Positions 35,080 through 44,538 are shown, counted from the first letter of the stretch. The stretch is DNA of 64,000 nucleotides from Paraburkholderia sp. BL25I1N1 (GCF_003002025.1 NZ_PVZB01000013.1:1-64000); one strand, 5' to 3'. The notes: a model not told the origin generated them from the letters alone. Made by a program: numbers and translations.

Positions 35080-36150
35080 ATGAAACTGACTACCGCACAG
35101 CCGAGCCGTCACCCCAATCCCACGACAAAAGCGTCGGCATTGGCCTATCTGATATTCGACCGACCAGACCTCGATAAAGCCGAGCAATTTCTCATTGATT
35201 TCGGACTACAGACGGTGTTGCGCAGTGAAGACCTCCTCCTGTTGCGGGGAACGGGTGCTTCGCACTTTTGCTATGTCGTCCGGAAGGCACCAAAGTCCCG
35301 GTTCGTTGGATTCGGTCTGCAGGTCGATAACAGGGCCGAGCTTGATGCACTTGCAAAACTGCCGGGCGCCTCGGACGTCGAACGGTCTCCCTTGCCCGGC
35401 GGCGGCTATCTGGTACGACTGACCGACCCTTCAGGCTTTCGCATCGATGCGATTTGGGACCAATCGCCGGCGTCGACGCTATCCCATCGGCCGCCATTGC
35501 CGTTTAATTCCGCGGGTGCGGCTGTCCGGATTAACGCGACGCAGCGACCGCCCGAGTGCGCGCCGGAAATCGTCCGGCTCGGACATGTCGTGCTTGAGCT
35601 TGTCGACTATCAGGAAACCTGCGCATGGTATACGCAGCATTTCGGCTTTATCCCAAGCGACGTACAGGTACTTCGCGATGGCTCGCCCGTCGTCGCGTTC
35701 ATGCGGCTCGATCTGGGTGACAAGCCGGCCGACCACCATACTCTCGCGCTTGCACAAGGCTTCCTGCCCACCTACAGCCATAGCGCCTACGAAGTCGTCG
35801 ATGCCGACGCGGTCGGCATGGGGCAGCGCGTCTTGCGCGAAAAGGGCTGGACGCACGCTTGGGGGATCGGCCGGCATATTTTGGGCAGCCAGATATTCGA
35901 CTACTGGCAGGACCCGTGGGGCGACAAGCACGAACACTATTGCGACGGCGATCTCTTTACGGCGGATGCGCCGGCGGGTGTGCACGCGGTGAGCCGCGAA
36001 GCGATGGCGCAATGGGGGCCGACAATGCCGCGCAGTTTTACAAAGCCCAAATTCACGCCTGCGAGCATCGCGGCGCTCTTCAGGAACCTGCGCCGCAGCC
36101 CCGACCTGACGCTGAGCAAGCTGCGCTCGCTGGCAAAGATTTTCGCCTGA
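35080..36150 (+). CDS. VOC-superfamily protein, extradiol-dioxygenase-like
   Basis: 356 residues with two vicinal-oxygen-chelate modules. The first (residues 18-127) lacks ligands; the second (165-290) holds likely metal ligands His169 (LGHVVLEL), His234 (TYSHSAYEV) and Glu285 (KHEHYCDGD), the 2-His-1-carboxylate pattern of type I extradiol ring-cleavage enzymes. The two-domain layout and length also fit 2,3-dihydroxybiphenyl or 2,4,5-trihydroxytoluene type dioxygenases, but the last 60 residues are atypical. Its place before an FAH-type hydrolase suggests ring cleavage followed by hydrolysis. No ribosome-binding site is evident; coupling to the leader ORF is possible. Confidence 0.8.
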   Translation: MKLTTAQPSRHPNPTTKASALAYLIFDRPDLDKAEQFLIDFGLQTVLRSEDLLLLRGTGASHFCYVVRKAPKSRFVGFGLQVDNRAELDALAKLPGASDVERSPLPGGGYLVRLTDPSGFRIDAIWDQSPASTLSHRPPLPFNSAGAAVRINATQRPPECAPEIVRLGHVVLELVDYQETCAWYTQHFGFIPSDVQVLRDGSPVVAFMRLDLGDKPADHHTLALAQGFLPTYSHSAYEVVDADAVGMGQRVLREKGWTHAWGIGRHILGSQIFDYWQDPWGDKHEHYCDGDLFTADAPAGVHAVSREAMAQWGPTMPRSFTKPKFTPASIAALFRNLRRSPDLTLSKLRSLAKIFA

Positions 36151-36184
36151 ACCAAACCCTTCAATAGAAACCGGAGATCGATAA

Positions 36185-37141
36185 ATGGCACTTCATGTTC
36201 TGCATTACAGTCACTATGGCCGCGCCCAATGGGGCATCGTCGCCAACGGCGCGATTACGCCGATTCCCGGCGAGTTCAACACGACCGCCGAGTTCATCGA
36301 GGCGAATCCAGTCGAACGGCTGCTGGTGCTAGGCGGTTCGACGATTCCCGAGTCGGAGGTGGACTGGCTGTCGCCCATTACTGACAACCAGCAGTTCCTT
36401 TGCCAGGGCGCGAACTATCGCCAGCATATGATCGAGTCCGGCATGGATCCGGATGTGAAGAAGTTCAACATGATCTTCACGAAGGCGACGAGCTGCATCG
36501 TTCCCGCCGACTCATCCGTCGTGAAGCCTAGGGAGGTGCAGTTCCTCGACTACGAGATCGAACTCGGTCTTGTCCTCAAACGCGGCATCAGGTCGCGAAA
36601 GACTGTCACCGAAGAGAACTTGCATGAGTACATCGCTGGCGCCGTTATCGTCAACGACTATTCCGCGCGCGACATCCAGATTCCGCAGATGCAGTTCTAC
36701 AAGGGCAAGAGCTATCGCACGTTCGGCCCTGTCGGCCCTTACCTTTGCCTCCTTGAGAAACACGATATTCCGAAGTTGAAGGAACTCGTGCTGACGCTGA
36801 CGGTAAACGGAACCGTCCGCCAGAATGACACGACCGCGGGTCTTGTCTATGGACCGGCAGAAACCTTGACGGAGCTTTCAGGCGTGCATGATCTGCACAC
36901 TGGCGATCTTCTCGCGACGGGCACGCCGTCCGGCTGTGCATTGAGCATTCCATCACCCGAAAAGCAACGCGCCGCGGCGCAGCTGCCGGACGCGGAAAAA
37001 TGGCGTCTTTTCCTGAAGATGCAGGAGGAAAGGCCGCAGTACCTGCGGGTGGGAGACGTCGTGGAGGCGCACATCGCCAGCTACGATCGCTCGATCGATC
37101 TGGGCGTGCAGCATAACGTCGTTGTGGAACAGGCCGCATGA
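36185..37141 (+). CDS. fumarylacetoacetate hydrolase (FAH) family protein
   Basis: 318 residues. The C-terminal catalytic fold shows the metal site residues Glu124 and Glu126 (LDYEIELGLVL) and Asp158 (VNDYSARDIQ), then FYKGKSYRTFGPVGPYL and LLATGTPSGCA. Family members hydrolyse C-C bonds of acylpyruvates or hydrate/decarboxylate meta-cleavage products. A ribosome-binding site (CCGGAGAT) precedes the ATG. It follows the putative dioxygenase and overlaps the ligase gene by four bases, so it probably acts on the ring-cleavage product. The exact substrate is unknown. Confidence 0.9.
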   Translation: MALHVLHYSHYGRAQWGIVANGAITPIPGEFNTTAEFIEANPVERLLVLGGSTIPESEVDWLSPITDNQQFLCQGANYRQHMIESGMDPDVKKFNMIFTKATSCIVPADSSVVKPREVQFLDYEIELGLVLKRGIRSRKTVTEENLHEYIAGAVIVNDYSARDIQIPQMQFYKGKSYRTFGPVGPYLCLLEKHDIPKLKELVLTLTVNGTVRQNDTTAGLVYGPAETLTELSGVHDLHTGDLLATGTPSGCALSIPSPEKQRAAAQLPDAEKWRLFLKMQEERPQYLRVGDVVEAHIASYDRSIDLGVQHNVVVEQAA

Positions 37142-39162
37142 AAGGTATCGCAAACATGGACGAAGTCCTTGCCATCGAAACGCAGGGGCTGCCGGTGGAT
37201 CTCCCGTCGAGCACGTACGAGATGATCTGCCGGGGCGCGGCGATTAATCCGTCGGCACCCGCACTTTCGTTCTTTGCAACGGCCGACGACCACCGGCACG
37301 CAGAGTGCTGGACGTACAGCGAATTCGTGCGCGATGTCACGCGAACCGCGAACATGTTTGCGCGCCTGGGAGTACAGCGCGACTCCGTTATCGCTTACGT
37401 TCTGCCGAATCTCCCTGAGACGCACTTCGTGATCTGGGGCGGGGAAGCCGCCGGCATTGTCTGCGCGATCAATCCGCTGCTTGAGAGTGATGCCATCGGC
37501 GAACTGCTCAACGCGTCATGCGCGTGCGTGCTCGTCACCCTGGCGCCACTGCCCGGAACCGACCTCTGGCAGAAGGTGCAGGCAGTGCTGCACAAGCTCC
37601 CTTGCCTGCAGCATCTGGTACTCGTGAATCCGGCCGCCCGCATGCCGGGCGAAAAGGGACTTGCCGCCAGGGTACTTCGACGTGGTGAGGGTTCACATCT
37701 GCATGGCCCTGGCGGCGTGCACGGTGCCGTGCCTGCACATGTCGGCATCCACGATTTCAGCACCGCAATCGCGAGGGAATGGGGGGAGGCGGTCAACACC
37801 AGCGGTCGGATGAGCAGCGATGATGTCTCGTCCTTCTTCTGCACGGGCGGCACCACGGGGCTGCCGAAGATTGCGGTTCGCCGACACGGCAATGAGGTGG
37901 CCAATGCGTGGAACGCCGGTCAATTCTTCGGCGACAGCATTGGTCCAGGGAAAACGATTTTTTGCGGGCTACCGCTTTTCCATGTCAACGCCGTGATGGT
38001 GACAGGTCTGCTGGCGCTCTCGCGTGGTGCCCACGTCGTACTCGGCACACCGCAAGGTTACAGGGGCGAGGGCGTTGTAAATCGTTTCTGGGAAATCGTC
38101 GAGCATTACCGCATTAACTTCTTCAGCGGTGTCCCGACACTCTACGGATCGCTGCTCGACGTTCCGGTTGGCGAACACGATATCAGTTCGCTCGAGTATG
38201 GCCTGTGCGGTGCCGCCCCCATGCCGGTGGAACTGCTTCGCACTTTCCAGGATCGTACAGGAATAAGAATCCTCGAAGGCTACGGCCTCACCGAAGGTAC
38301 CTGCGTTAGCAGCGTGAACCCGCCGGTTGGAGAGCGCAGGGTCGGTTCGATTGGTCTGCGTCTTCCAGGGCAGGCAATGAAAGCCGTAGTGGTCGATGAA
38401 GCTGGCCGCTATGTTCGGGATTGCGTTGCGGATGAGGTCGGCCAGCTGGTTATCTCGGGGCCCAATGTGTTCGCTGGCTATACGCGGCCGGAGCAGAACA
38501 ATGGCATCTGGATGGACGGCGGCGACGGCGGGCGGTGGCTCAATACCGGCGATCTCGGACGCTGCGACACTGACGGCTACTTCTGGCTCACCGGCCGCAA
38601 GAAGGAACTCATTATCCGGGGCGGACACAACATCGACCCTGCGGCAATCGAGGAACCATTGCATCGCCATCCCTCAGTCCAGATCGCCGCGGCTGTAGGG
38701 CGCCCCGATATGCACGCGGGCGAGTTGCCGGTCGCCTATGTCCAACTGAAGCCAGGCACAACCGCAACCGAAGCGGAACTGGCCGAGTTTCTGCGTCACG
38801 AGATCAACGAGCGCGCCGCGTTGCCGAAGGGGATACGGATCGTGGATGCGATGCCACTGACCGGTGTCGGCAAGATCTTCAAACCAGCGCTTAAACGGCG
38901 CGAAACGGTAGACGCCCTGAAGTCGGCGCTTGTGGAAGCTGGCGTCGCGGATGCAACCGTTCGCCTCATTGATGACGCCTCGCGCGGAATGTCGCTCCAC
39001 GTCGAACTTGCCGACCCCGCGTTTGAAGCATTGGCGACATCCGCGCTCGGGCGCTTTCCGTTCGCATTTTCTGTCTCGGCCGCCGCGAGGCCGTCACGGG
39101 CAGAGCAACCGTTGGGAGAGGAAGACTCAGCAGGGGCAGATGCGCAGGGCAGCGCAACGTGA
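37138..39162 (+). CDS. AMP-dependent acyl-CoA synthetase
   Basis: 674 residues, ANL superfamily. Adenylate-binding motif SFFCTGGTTGLPK (residues 232-244), YGLTEGT in the middle, and TGDLGRCDTDGYFWLTGRKKELIIRGG with the catalytic hinge; the C-terminal Lys motif is in GVGKIFKPALKRRE. The C-terminus runs about 90 residues beyond this, past the usual end. The start overlaps the FAH gene (ATGA); a second ATG six codons later is possible. It would activate an organic acid, likely aromatic or a cleavage product, as its CoA thioester. Confidence 0.9.
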   Translation: MKGIANMDEVLAIETQGLPVDLPSSTYEMICRGAAINPSAPALSFFATADDHRHAECWTYSEFVRDVTRTANMFARLGVQRDSVIAYVLPNLPETHFVIWGGEAAGIVCAINPLLESDAIGELLNASCACVLVTLAPLPGTDLWQKVQAVLHKLPCLQHLVLVNPAARMPGEKGLAARVLRRGEGSHLHGPGGVHGAVPAHVGIHDFSTAIAREWGEAVNTSGRMSSDDVSSFFCTGGTTGLPKIAVRRHGNEVANAWNAGQFFGDSIGPGKTIFCGLPLFHVNAVMVTGLLALSRGAHVVLGTPQGYRGEGVVNRFWEIVEHYRINFFSGVPTLYGSLLDVPVGEHDISSLEYGLCGAAPMPVELLRTFQDRTGIRILEGYGLTEGTCVSSVNPPVGERRVGSIGLRLPGQAMKAVVVDEAGRYVRDCVADEVGQLVISGPNVFAGYTRPEQNNGIWMDGGDGGRWLNTGDLGRCDTDGYFWLTGRKKELIIRGGHNIDPAAIEEPLHRHPSVQIAAAVGRPDMHAGELPVAYVQLKPGTTATEAELAEFLRHEINERAALPKGIRIVDAMPLTGVGKIFKPALKRRETVDALKSALVEAGVADATVRLIDDASRGMSLHVELADPAFEALATSALGRFPFAFSVSAAARPSRAEQPLGEEDSAGADAQGSAT

Positions 39163-39303
39163 CACGAGCCACGACATCACATGGATGCGTTCAGTCACGC
39201 ACCCGGATTAAAGATTAATCGAGCGTAGGCGCCGCGAAGTCGCGGTACTGACACCCGCAAGTGTTTCGAGATTAGAACACCTAATTGTTGAGGGACAGAG
39301 AGG

Positions 39304-39555
39304 ATGAGTATCGGAGCAGAACGGTCTTTGCGTTCGCAGGTTGAAAAATGGCTTGGGCCGACTTCTTCGACGCCGGTTCGCGTTACTCGATTCAGTCGCG
39401 CACGCTCGAATCAGAGACCCTGCGTGCGTATCGAACTACTGCTACCGGAAGGCCCGCTTGGATTCTTTTTCTTCCGGCACCGCGACGGTACGTGGTGCGT
39501 GTTCCCGCCTGAGACGGAACGCCAGGCCATACACGCTTACCAGGACGCGGGGTGA
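39304..39555 (+). CDS. small hypothetical protein
   Basis: 83 residues. GAGAGG lies directly before the ATG. The sequence MSIGAERSLRSQVEKWLGPT and the later LPEGPLGFFFFRHRDGTWCV read like a folded small protein with an aromatic beta strand pattern. No family recognised. It stands between the ligase and OmpW genes. Confidence 0.5.
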   Translation: MSIGAERSLRSQVEKWLGPTSSTPVRVTRFSRARSNQRPCVRIELLLPEGPLGFFFFRHRDGTWCVFPPETERQAIHAYQDAG

Positions 39556-39673
39556 TCGGAGTACGTGGCATGTGTTTAGTTATACGAAATGAGGAAAAAA
39601 ATCATTCGGGTAGATCCAGTTGCGACACCGATGATTCATAAAAATTTCGAAACAGAGCGACAGGAGGAGAGAC

Positions 39674-40414
39674 ATGCGGAATTACAAACGCGCAATCAGT
39701 TCGGTAGGTGTGGTGGCTTGCATCTGCTCGGCTGCGTTCATCGGCAATGCCAATGCGCAGTCGGCAGGAAGCATAACGCTTTCGACAGGGCGGCTTCACG
39801 TCGCGCCACAGGGAAATGCAACGCCGCTCACAGTAGAAAGCGTCGGCGGCGTTACGGTGAATCAGCAACTTTCCGGCACCGGCGCGCACGCGAGTTCCAC
39901 GGATACGATGGGAATTACCACCGAATATTACGTCACCGACAACATCGGCGTCGCCACGCTTATTGGACTGCCACTCACAGTGAACTTGGTTGGCGATGGC
40001 ACGCTCAAGAAGTATGGAACCCTCGGGTCGACGAGACCGATCCCGCCCGCTATCGTCCTTCGATACCACCTGTTTGCAGCCCAGTCGAAATTCCGTCCTT
40101 TCGTCGGATTAGGGGTGAACTACACATGGTTCACACAGGTTCGGACAACCAATAGTCAGTTTGTCACGGATAACCTTGGTCCGGGCGGCTCGGCACACGC
40201 GTCACTCAGTTCGTCCTGGAATCCGGTATTTGAAATCGGGGCAAATTATGCGATCACAAAACACTGGTCTGTCGGAACCGCTGTCGGTTACGTTCCACTA
40301 AAGACTCACCTTACCCTGGACGGGACGACCGCAACTGGGACACACATCGTTTCCAGATCGACGCTGCGAATCGATCCCATTAACGTCTTCCTGAACGTCG
40401 CCTATACGTTCTAG
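39674..40414 (+). CDS. OmpW-family outer-membrane channel
   Basis: 246 residues: signal peptide (MRNYKRAISSVGVVACICSA ending ANAQ), then an eight-stranded beta barrel in the OmpW style, including TDTMGITTEYYVTDNIGVAT, FRPFVGLGVNYTWFTQ, NPVFEIGANYAITKHWSVG and the final aromatic residue (VAYTF). AGGAGAG precedes the ATG. OmpW/AlkL-type barrels pass small hydrophobic compounds into the periplasm. Its place beside putative aromatic-degradation genes suggests substrate uptake. Confidence 0.9.
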   Translation: MRNYKRAISSVGVVACICSAAFIGNANAQSAGSITLSTGRLHVAPQGNATPLTVESVGGVTVNQQLSGTGAHASSTDTMGITTEYYVTDNIGVATLIGLPLTVNLVGDGTLKKYGTLGSTRPIPPAIVLRYHLFAAQSKFRPFVGLGVNYTWFTQVRTTNSQFVTDNLGPGGSAHASLSSSWNPVFEIGANYAITKHWSVGTAVGYVPLKTHLTLDGTTATGTHIVSRSTLRIDPINVFLNVAYTF

Positions 40415-40685
40415 CGCGTAGAGATCGCCAATGCACGAATCGAGAGATTTGAACGCTCATCGAAGACATGGACGTAATCTTTTGCCACCCGGACCTGGCT
40501 GCGGTCCGCGATTTCGCGGTCGATTGCGACATGTTGCTGCAATGGAGCCCGGCGTTGCCGGGTCTCTGACTTACAGCCTGACATGGCCGCGCTCGCCCGG
40601 GCCACTCGCCCGCCCGGGGAAGCGGTCAGTCATGCCGTCATGCCTGCGCTTGCGCAGCAAACGAAGCTTTTCTTTGGATTGAATA

Positions 40686-43664
40686 ATGAAACGACAGGTC
40701 CTCAAGACCATTCTGTTTGCCTTGCCCAAGGTTCTTGACCTGACGGCACGCCGCTTTCCCGCTTATCGTGATCGCCTGAAGGAGCGCGATCTCGTGGCCT
40801 GGATCGGACTGATGGATGAAAGCGTCGGCCGCGTCATCACATTCAGGAACGGGCGCGTGCGGTCGCGCGCCGGCAAGCATCCGCGGGCCGATGTGCGCAT
40901 GGCCTTCAAGGATGTCGCCACCGCCCTGAAATTCCTTTCTCCGAACCCTGACCAGGGCGAGATCATCCACGCTGCCAAGAATTACAAGGTGGTGACCGAC
41001 GGCGAGGACGAACTGCTGGTTTGGCTAATGCAGACCCTGGGCATGATGCGCACCGTCGGCCTGCCGATGGGCACGCCTCTGCGCGATGGCACGCGCCGCT
41101 ACACCACCTGTACCAACGGCGGTCCTCTGTTCGTCTACGTCAAGGATGGCCGCGTCGTTCGGGTGACTCCCATCGAACTGGACAGCACGGATGCGCCCAG
41201 TTATGTGATCGAGGCGCGCGGACGCCGTTTCAGCCCGCCACGGCGTAGCCTGGTAGCACCCCACGCCTTGACGCTCAAGTCACTCGTCTATTCCGACAAG
41301 CGCATCCTTCATCCGATGAAGCGGGTCGACTTCGACCCTGACGGCGAGCGCAATCCACAGAACCGGGGCAAATCCGGCTATGTGCGTATCAGCTGGGACG
41401 AGGCCCTGGACATTGTCGCCAGGGAGATCAACCGGCAGAAGCGCGTTCACGGTCCCGGTTCCATCACTTTCCCGATGTCGTCTCATCACCAGTGGGGCAA
41501 CGTGGGCTACTACCTCAGCGCACTGACGCGCTTTGCCAACCTGATCGGCTTCACCCGGGTCGCGGCCAATCCGGACAGCTGGGAAGGCTGGTACTGGGGT
41601 GCCATGCATCATTTCGGCAACTCGATGCGCGTCGGCGTGCCATCCGGCTATGGTGGAGTGGAGGATTGCCTGCAGGAAGCCGACATGATCGTCTTCTGGT
41701 CCTGCGACCCAGAAAGTACCAACGGGGCCTACGCGGGATTCGAGGGCACGCCGCGGCGCCTGTGGGCCAAGGAGCTCGGCATTGAGTTCGTTCATATCGA
41801 CCCGCACTGCAACCCGACCGCGCAATTGCTGGGCGGGCGCTGGATTCCGGTCCGGCCACAAACCGATGCCGCGCTCGCCACCGCCATCATGTATGTGTGG
41901 GCAGTGGAGGACCTGTACGACAAGGATTACGTTGCCACGCGCACGACCGGATTCGACGAGTGGAGGGCCTATCTTCTCGGCGAATCCGATGGCGTTCCCA
42001 AGACTCCCGAGTGGCAGGAGAGCGAGACCGGTGTGCCCGCCAAAGATGTTCGTGCGCTTGCGCGCCGATGGGGGAACAGGAAGGTCCATCTCGCGGTGGG
42101 GATGACCGGCGCGGGATTCGGTGGAGCAGGTCGAGGTGCGACCGGAGCGCAATGGGCGCGGTGCATGATCATGATGATGGCGATGCAGGGCTGGGGTAAG
42201 CCGGGGGTCAATTTCGGCTGCCTTGAAGCCGGCGTGCCCCACGACCTCCATTTCTATTTCCCTGGCTACGCGGACGGCGGCATATCCGGCGACCTGGCGT
42301 GGACCGCCAATGCGGTGAACAATTACCAGCGCATGCCGCACATTCTGTCCATGAATCCGGTCAAGCAAATGGTCCCGCGGCAGCAACTGCCCGACGCCAT
42401 TATCAACGGCCATGCGACGGGCTACCTTTGGGACGGCATGTCGCAGGAAGCCCAGTTCGCGCCGTTCAGCTACCCCATGCCCGGCTATTCGCCCATCCAC
42501 ATGATCTACCGCTACGGCGGGTCCGCCTTCAGCACGGTGACGAATTCCGGACGCTGGCCCGAGGCCTACCGGCATCCGAGCATCGAGTTCGTGGTCAACC
42601 AGTCGATCTGGATGGAGGGCGAGGCCCAGTTCGCCGACATCATCCTGCCTGCATGTACCGCGCTGGAGCGCTGGGATATCGGCGAATGGGCGAATTCCGG
42701 CGGCTATGCCCACCACGGGTTTAGCACGGTCAATCATCGCGTGATGACACTGCAGCACAAGTGCATTGAGCCTTTGGGCGAGTCCCGTTCCGACTACGAC
42801 ATCTTCGCCGCCATCCTGACGCGGCTGGGCCTTGGCGGGGTGTTCACCGAGGGGTGCAGTGAACTGGATTGGGTCAGGCGGGTCTTCGACTCGTCGGATC
42901 TGCCCGATCACATTTCGTGGCGCGAGTTCTGCCGCAAGGGCTATTTCGTCGTGCCGCCCGAGAAATCCGAATTGCGCCACCCGGTGGACATGCGCTGGTT
43001 CGCGGAGGGACGGCGCAAGGACCTGCAGGAACCCCATCCGCTGCCGTCCCAGTTTTCGGAAAAATTCGGCATGGGCCTGCAGACGCCGAGCGGCAAGCTG
43101 GAGTTCGTGCCCGAGTTGCTGAAGCGGCACACTGCGGACAATCCCGAGCGGCCACCACTTAACCGGTATATCCCCTCGTGGGAGGGGCTGCGCTCGAACC
43201 TGGCTCAGCGTTATCCGTTGCAGTTGATCGCCACTCACAGCCGTTACAGCTTCCATACCCACTGTGACGGCAAGAACTCCTCGGTCAACAGTGTCGAGGA
43301 CCATCGCGCGCTGATTGGCGGCCACCGCTTCTGGCTGCTGAGGCTTGGTCCGGCCGATGCGGCCATTCGAGGCATTGCCCATCGTGACCTCGTCAAGGTC
43401 TACAACGACCGTGGCGCCGTGATCTGCGCGGCCGACGTCTCGGCGCTGGTCACCGCGGGAGTGGTCAAGTCGTACGAGGCAAGTGCTGAATTCAAGCTGA
43501 TTGAAATCGATGGCGAGCGCGTCGAGATCGGCGGTTGTATGAATATGCTGACCCCCGACCGGCCTCAAACCGCCGGCACGAGCAGCATGAGTCCCAATTC
43601 CTGCCTGGTGCAGGTCGAAAAATGGAGAAGTGCCGAGGCGTTCATGCTCGGTCGCGCAGCGTGA
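40686..43664 (+). CDS. molybdopterin oxidoreductase, pyrogallol transhydroxylase / resorcinol hydroxylase-like large subunit, with N-terminal SCP2-like domain
   Basis: 992 residues. Residues about 140-992 closely follow the large subunit of pyrogallol-phloroglucinol transhydroxylase (AthL): GGPLFVYVKDGRVVRVTP, SSHHQWGNVGYY, ANPDSWEGWYWG, ADIILPACTALERWDIGEWA, LRHPVDMRWFAEGRRKD. The Mo ligand Ser298 and catalytic His267, Asp297 and Tyr528 match Ser175, His144, Asp174 and Tyr404 of AthL as I recall its structure. As in AthL there is no N-terminal Fe-S Cys motif and no Tat signal, so it should be cytoplasmic. Residues 1-120 are an added SCP2-like sterol/lipid-carrier type domain (RADVRMAFKDVATALKF). 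The small subunit follows. Likely reaction: water- or phenol-derived hydroxylation of a polyphenol ring; the substrate is unproven. Confidence 0.88.
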   Translation: MKRQVLKTILFALPKVLDLTARRFPAYRDRLKERDLVAWIGLMDESVGRVITFRNGRVRSRAGKHPRADVRMAFKDVATALKFLSPNPDQGEIIHAAKNYKVVTDGEDELLVWLMQTLGMMRTVGLPMGTPLRDGTRRYTTCTNGGPLFVYVKDGRVVRVTPIELDSTDAPSYVIEARGRRFSPPRRSLVAPHALTLKSLVYSDKRILHPMKRVDFDPDGERNPQNRGKSGYVRISWDEALDIVAREINRQKRVHGPGSITFPMSSHHQWGNVGYYLSALTRFANLIGFTRVAANPDSWEGWYWGAMHHFGNSMRVGVPSGYGGVEDCLQEADMIVFWSCDPESTNGAYAGFEGTPRRLWAKELGIEFVHIDPHCNPTAQLLGGRWIPVRPQTDAALATAIMYVWAVEDLYDKDYVATRTTGFDEWRAYLLGESDGVPKTPEWQESETGVPAKDVRALARRWGNRKVHLAVGMTGAGFGGAGRGATGAQWARCMIMMMAMQGWGKPGVNFGCLEAGVPHDLHFYFPGYADGGISGDLAWTANAVNNYQRMPHILSMNPVKQMVPRQQLPDAIINGHATGYLWDGMSQEAQFAPFSYPMPGYSPIHMIYRYGGSAFSTVTNSGRWPEAYRHPSIEFVVNQSIWMEGEAQFADIILPACTALERWDIGEWANSGGYAHHGFSTVNHRVMTLQHKCIEPLGESRSDYDIFAAILTRLGLGGVFTEGCSELDWVRRVFDSSDLPDHISWREFCRKGYFVVPPEKSELRHPVDMRWFAEGRRKDLQEPHPLPSQFSEKFGMGLQTPSGKLEFVPELLKRHTADNPERPPLNRYIPSWEGLRSNLAQRYPLQLIATHSRYSFHTHCDGKNSSVNSVEDHRALIGGHRFWLLRLGPADAAIRGIAHRDLVKVYNDRGAVICAADVSALVTAGVVKSYEASAEFKLIEIDGERVEIGGCMNMLTPDRPQTAGTSSMSPNSCLVQVEKWRSAEAFMLGRAA

Positions 43665-43674
43665 GGAACATGGA

Positions 43675-44538
43675 ATGAGCAAGTGGAATCTGGTTATCAA
43701 AGTCGGGCGTTGCGAGAACTGCCAGAACTGCGTCATTGCCGCGCGGGACGAGCACGTCGGCAACGACTTCCCAGGTTATGCCGCGCCCGCCGCAGCCGAC
43801 GCCGACAGCACGGTGCGTATCCTGCGCCGTGTTCAGGGCGATTCGCATATGGTTGAGACCACGTATCTGCCTGTCATGTGCAACCACTGCGACGAAGCAC
43901 CTTGCATGCGGGTGGGCGGCGACGCCATTCGCAAGCGCGCCGACGGCATCGTCATCATCGACCCGGACAAGGCGCGGGGCCGCAAGGACATCGTGAAGTC
44001 CTGCCCGTACAAGGCGATCGTCTGGAATGAAGAACTGCAACTGCCGCAGACCTGGATCTTCGACGCCCATTTGCTCGATCAGGGTTGGCCTCAGCCGCGT
44101 TGCCAGCAGTCATGTCCCACCGACGTCTTCGAGACGGTCAAACTCGATGATGCAACGATGGCAGAAAAGGCCCGGCGCGAGGGACTCAAAGTGTTGCGGC
44201 CCAACCTGGGCGCAAAGCCTCGCGTCTGGTATAGCGGCCTCGAGCGCTGGGAAACCTGCTTCATTGGCGGAAGCGTCAGCGCGCGTATCGGTGACGTGGT
44301 CGAGTGCGTCGCGGATGCAGCAGTGGCCCTGTACGCCGGCAACGAGAAGCTGGCTGAAACTGTCTCGGACGGCTTCGGTGATTTCAGGTTCGGCGGCCTG
44401 GTGAAGGGAAGCGGCATGTACCGGGTCGAGATCCGTCATGACCTCGGCAACGCTTCGTGCGAATGCGAACTGGGCGAAAGCGCTTACCTGGGCGAGGTCA
44501 GTGTCGTCCAGGCCACTAATGACGCTGTGGTCGCATGA
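43675..44538 (+). CDS. ferredoxin-like small subunit of the transhydroxylase-type molybdenum enzyme
   Basis: 287 residues from ATG 43675 (MSKWNLVIKVGRCENCQNC), 10 bases after the large subunit. It matches AthS: an Fe-S domain, then a C-terminal beta domain (residues 195-285, GDFRFGGLVKGSGMYRVEI). Cys13, 16, 19 with Cys147 can bind one [4Fe-4S], and Cys69, 72, 77 with Cys110 another. The ligands of AthS's third cluster are missing: Ala23, Trp127 and Asp130 replace Cys, and only Cys143 remains. The subunit should pass electrons to or from the Mo centre with two clusters instead of three. An in-frame ORF extends to 43630 inside the large-subunit gene and is not the start. Confidence 0.87.
   Translation: MSKWNLVIKVGRCENCQNCVIAARDEHVGNDFPGYAAPAAADADSTVRILRRVQGDSHMVETTYLPVMCNHCDEAPCMRVGGDAIRKRADGIVIIDPDKARGRKDIVKSCPYKAIVWNEELQLPQTWIFDAHLLDQGWPQPRCQQSCPTDVFETVKLDDATMAEKARREGLKVLRPNLGAKPRVWYSGLERWETCFIGGSVSARIGDVVECVADAAVALYAGNEKLAETVSDGFGDFRFGGLVKGSGMYRVEIRHDLGNASCECELGESAYLGEVSVVQATNDAVVA

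Noticed and set aside
40415..40685. Short frames on both strands between ompW and the molybdenum enzyme
   Set aside because: No start signal or recognisable family; the 271-base gap is most simply the promoter region of the molybdenum enzyme operon.
43630..43674. Earlier start for the Fe-S subunit
   Set aside because: It would begin inside the large-subunit gene; the ATG at 43675 aligns with the AthS N-terminus.
41280..43763. 827-codon open frame on the minus strand
   Set aside because: Antisense to the molybdenum enzyme large subunit, with no start signal or family resemblance.
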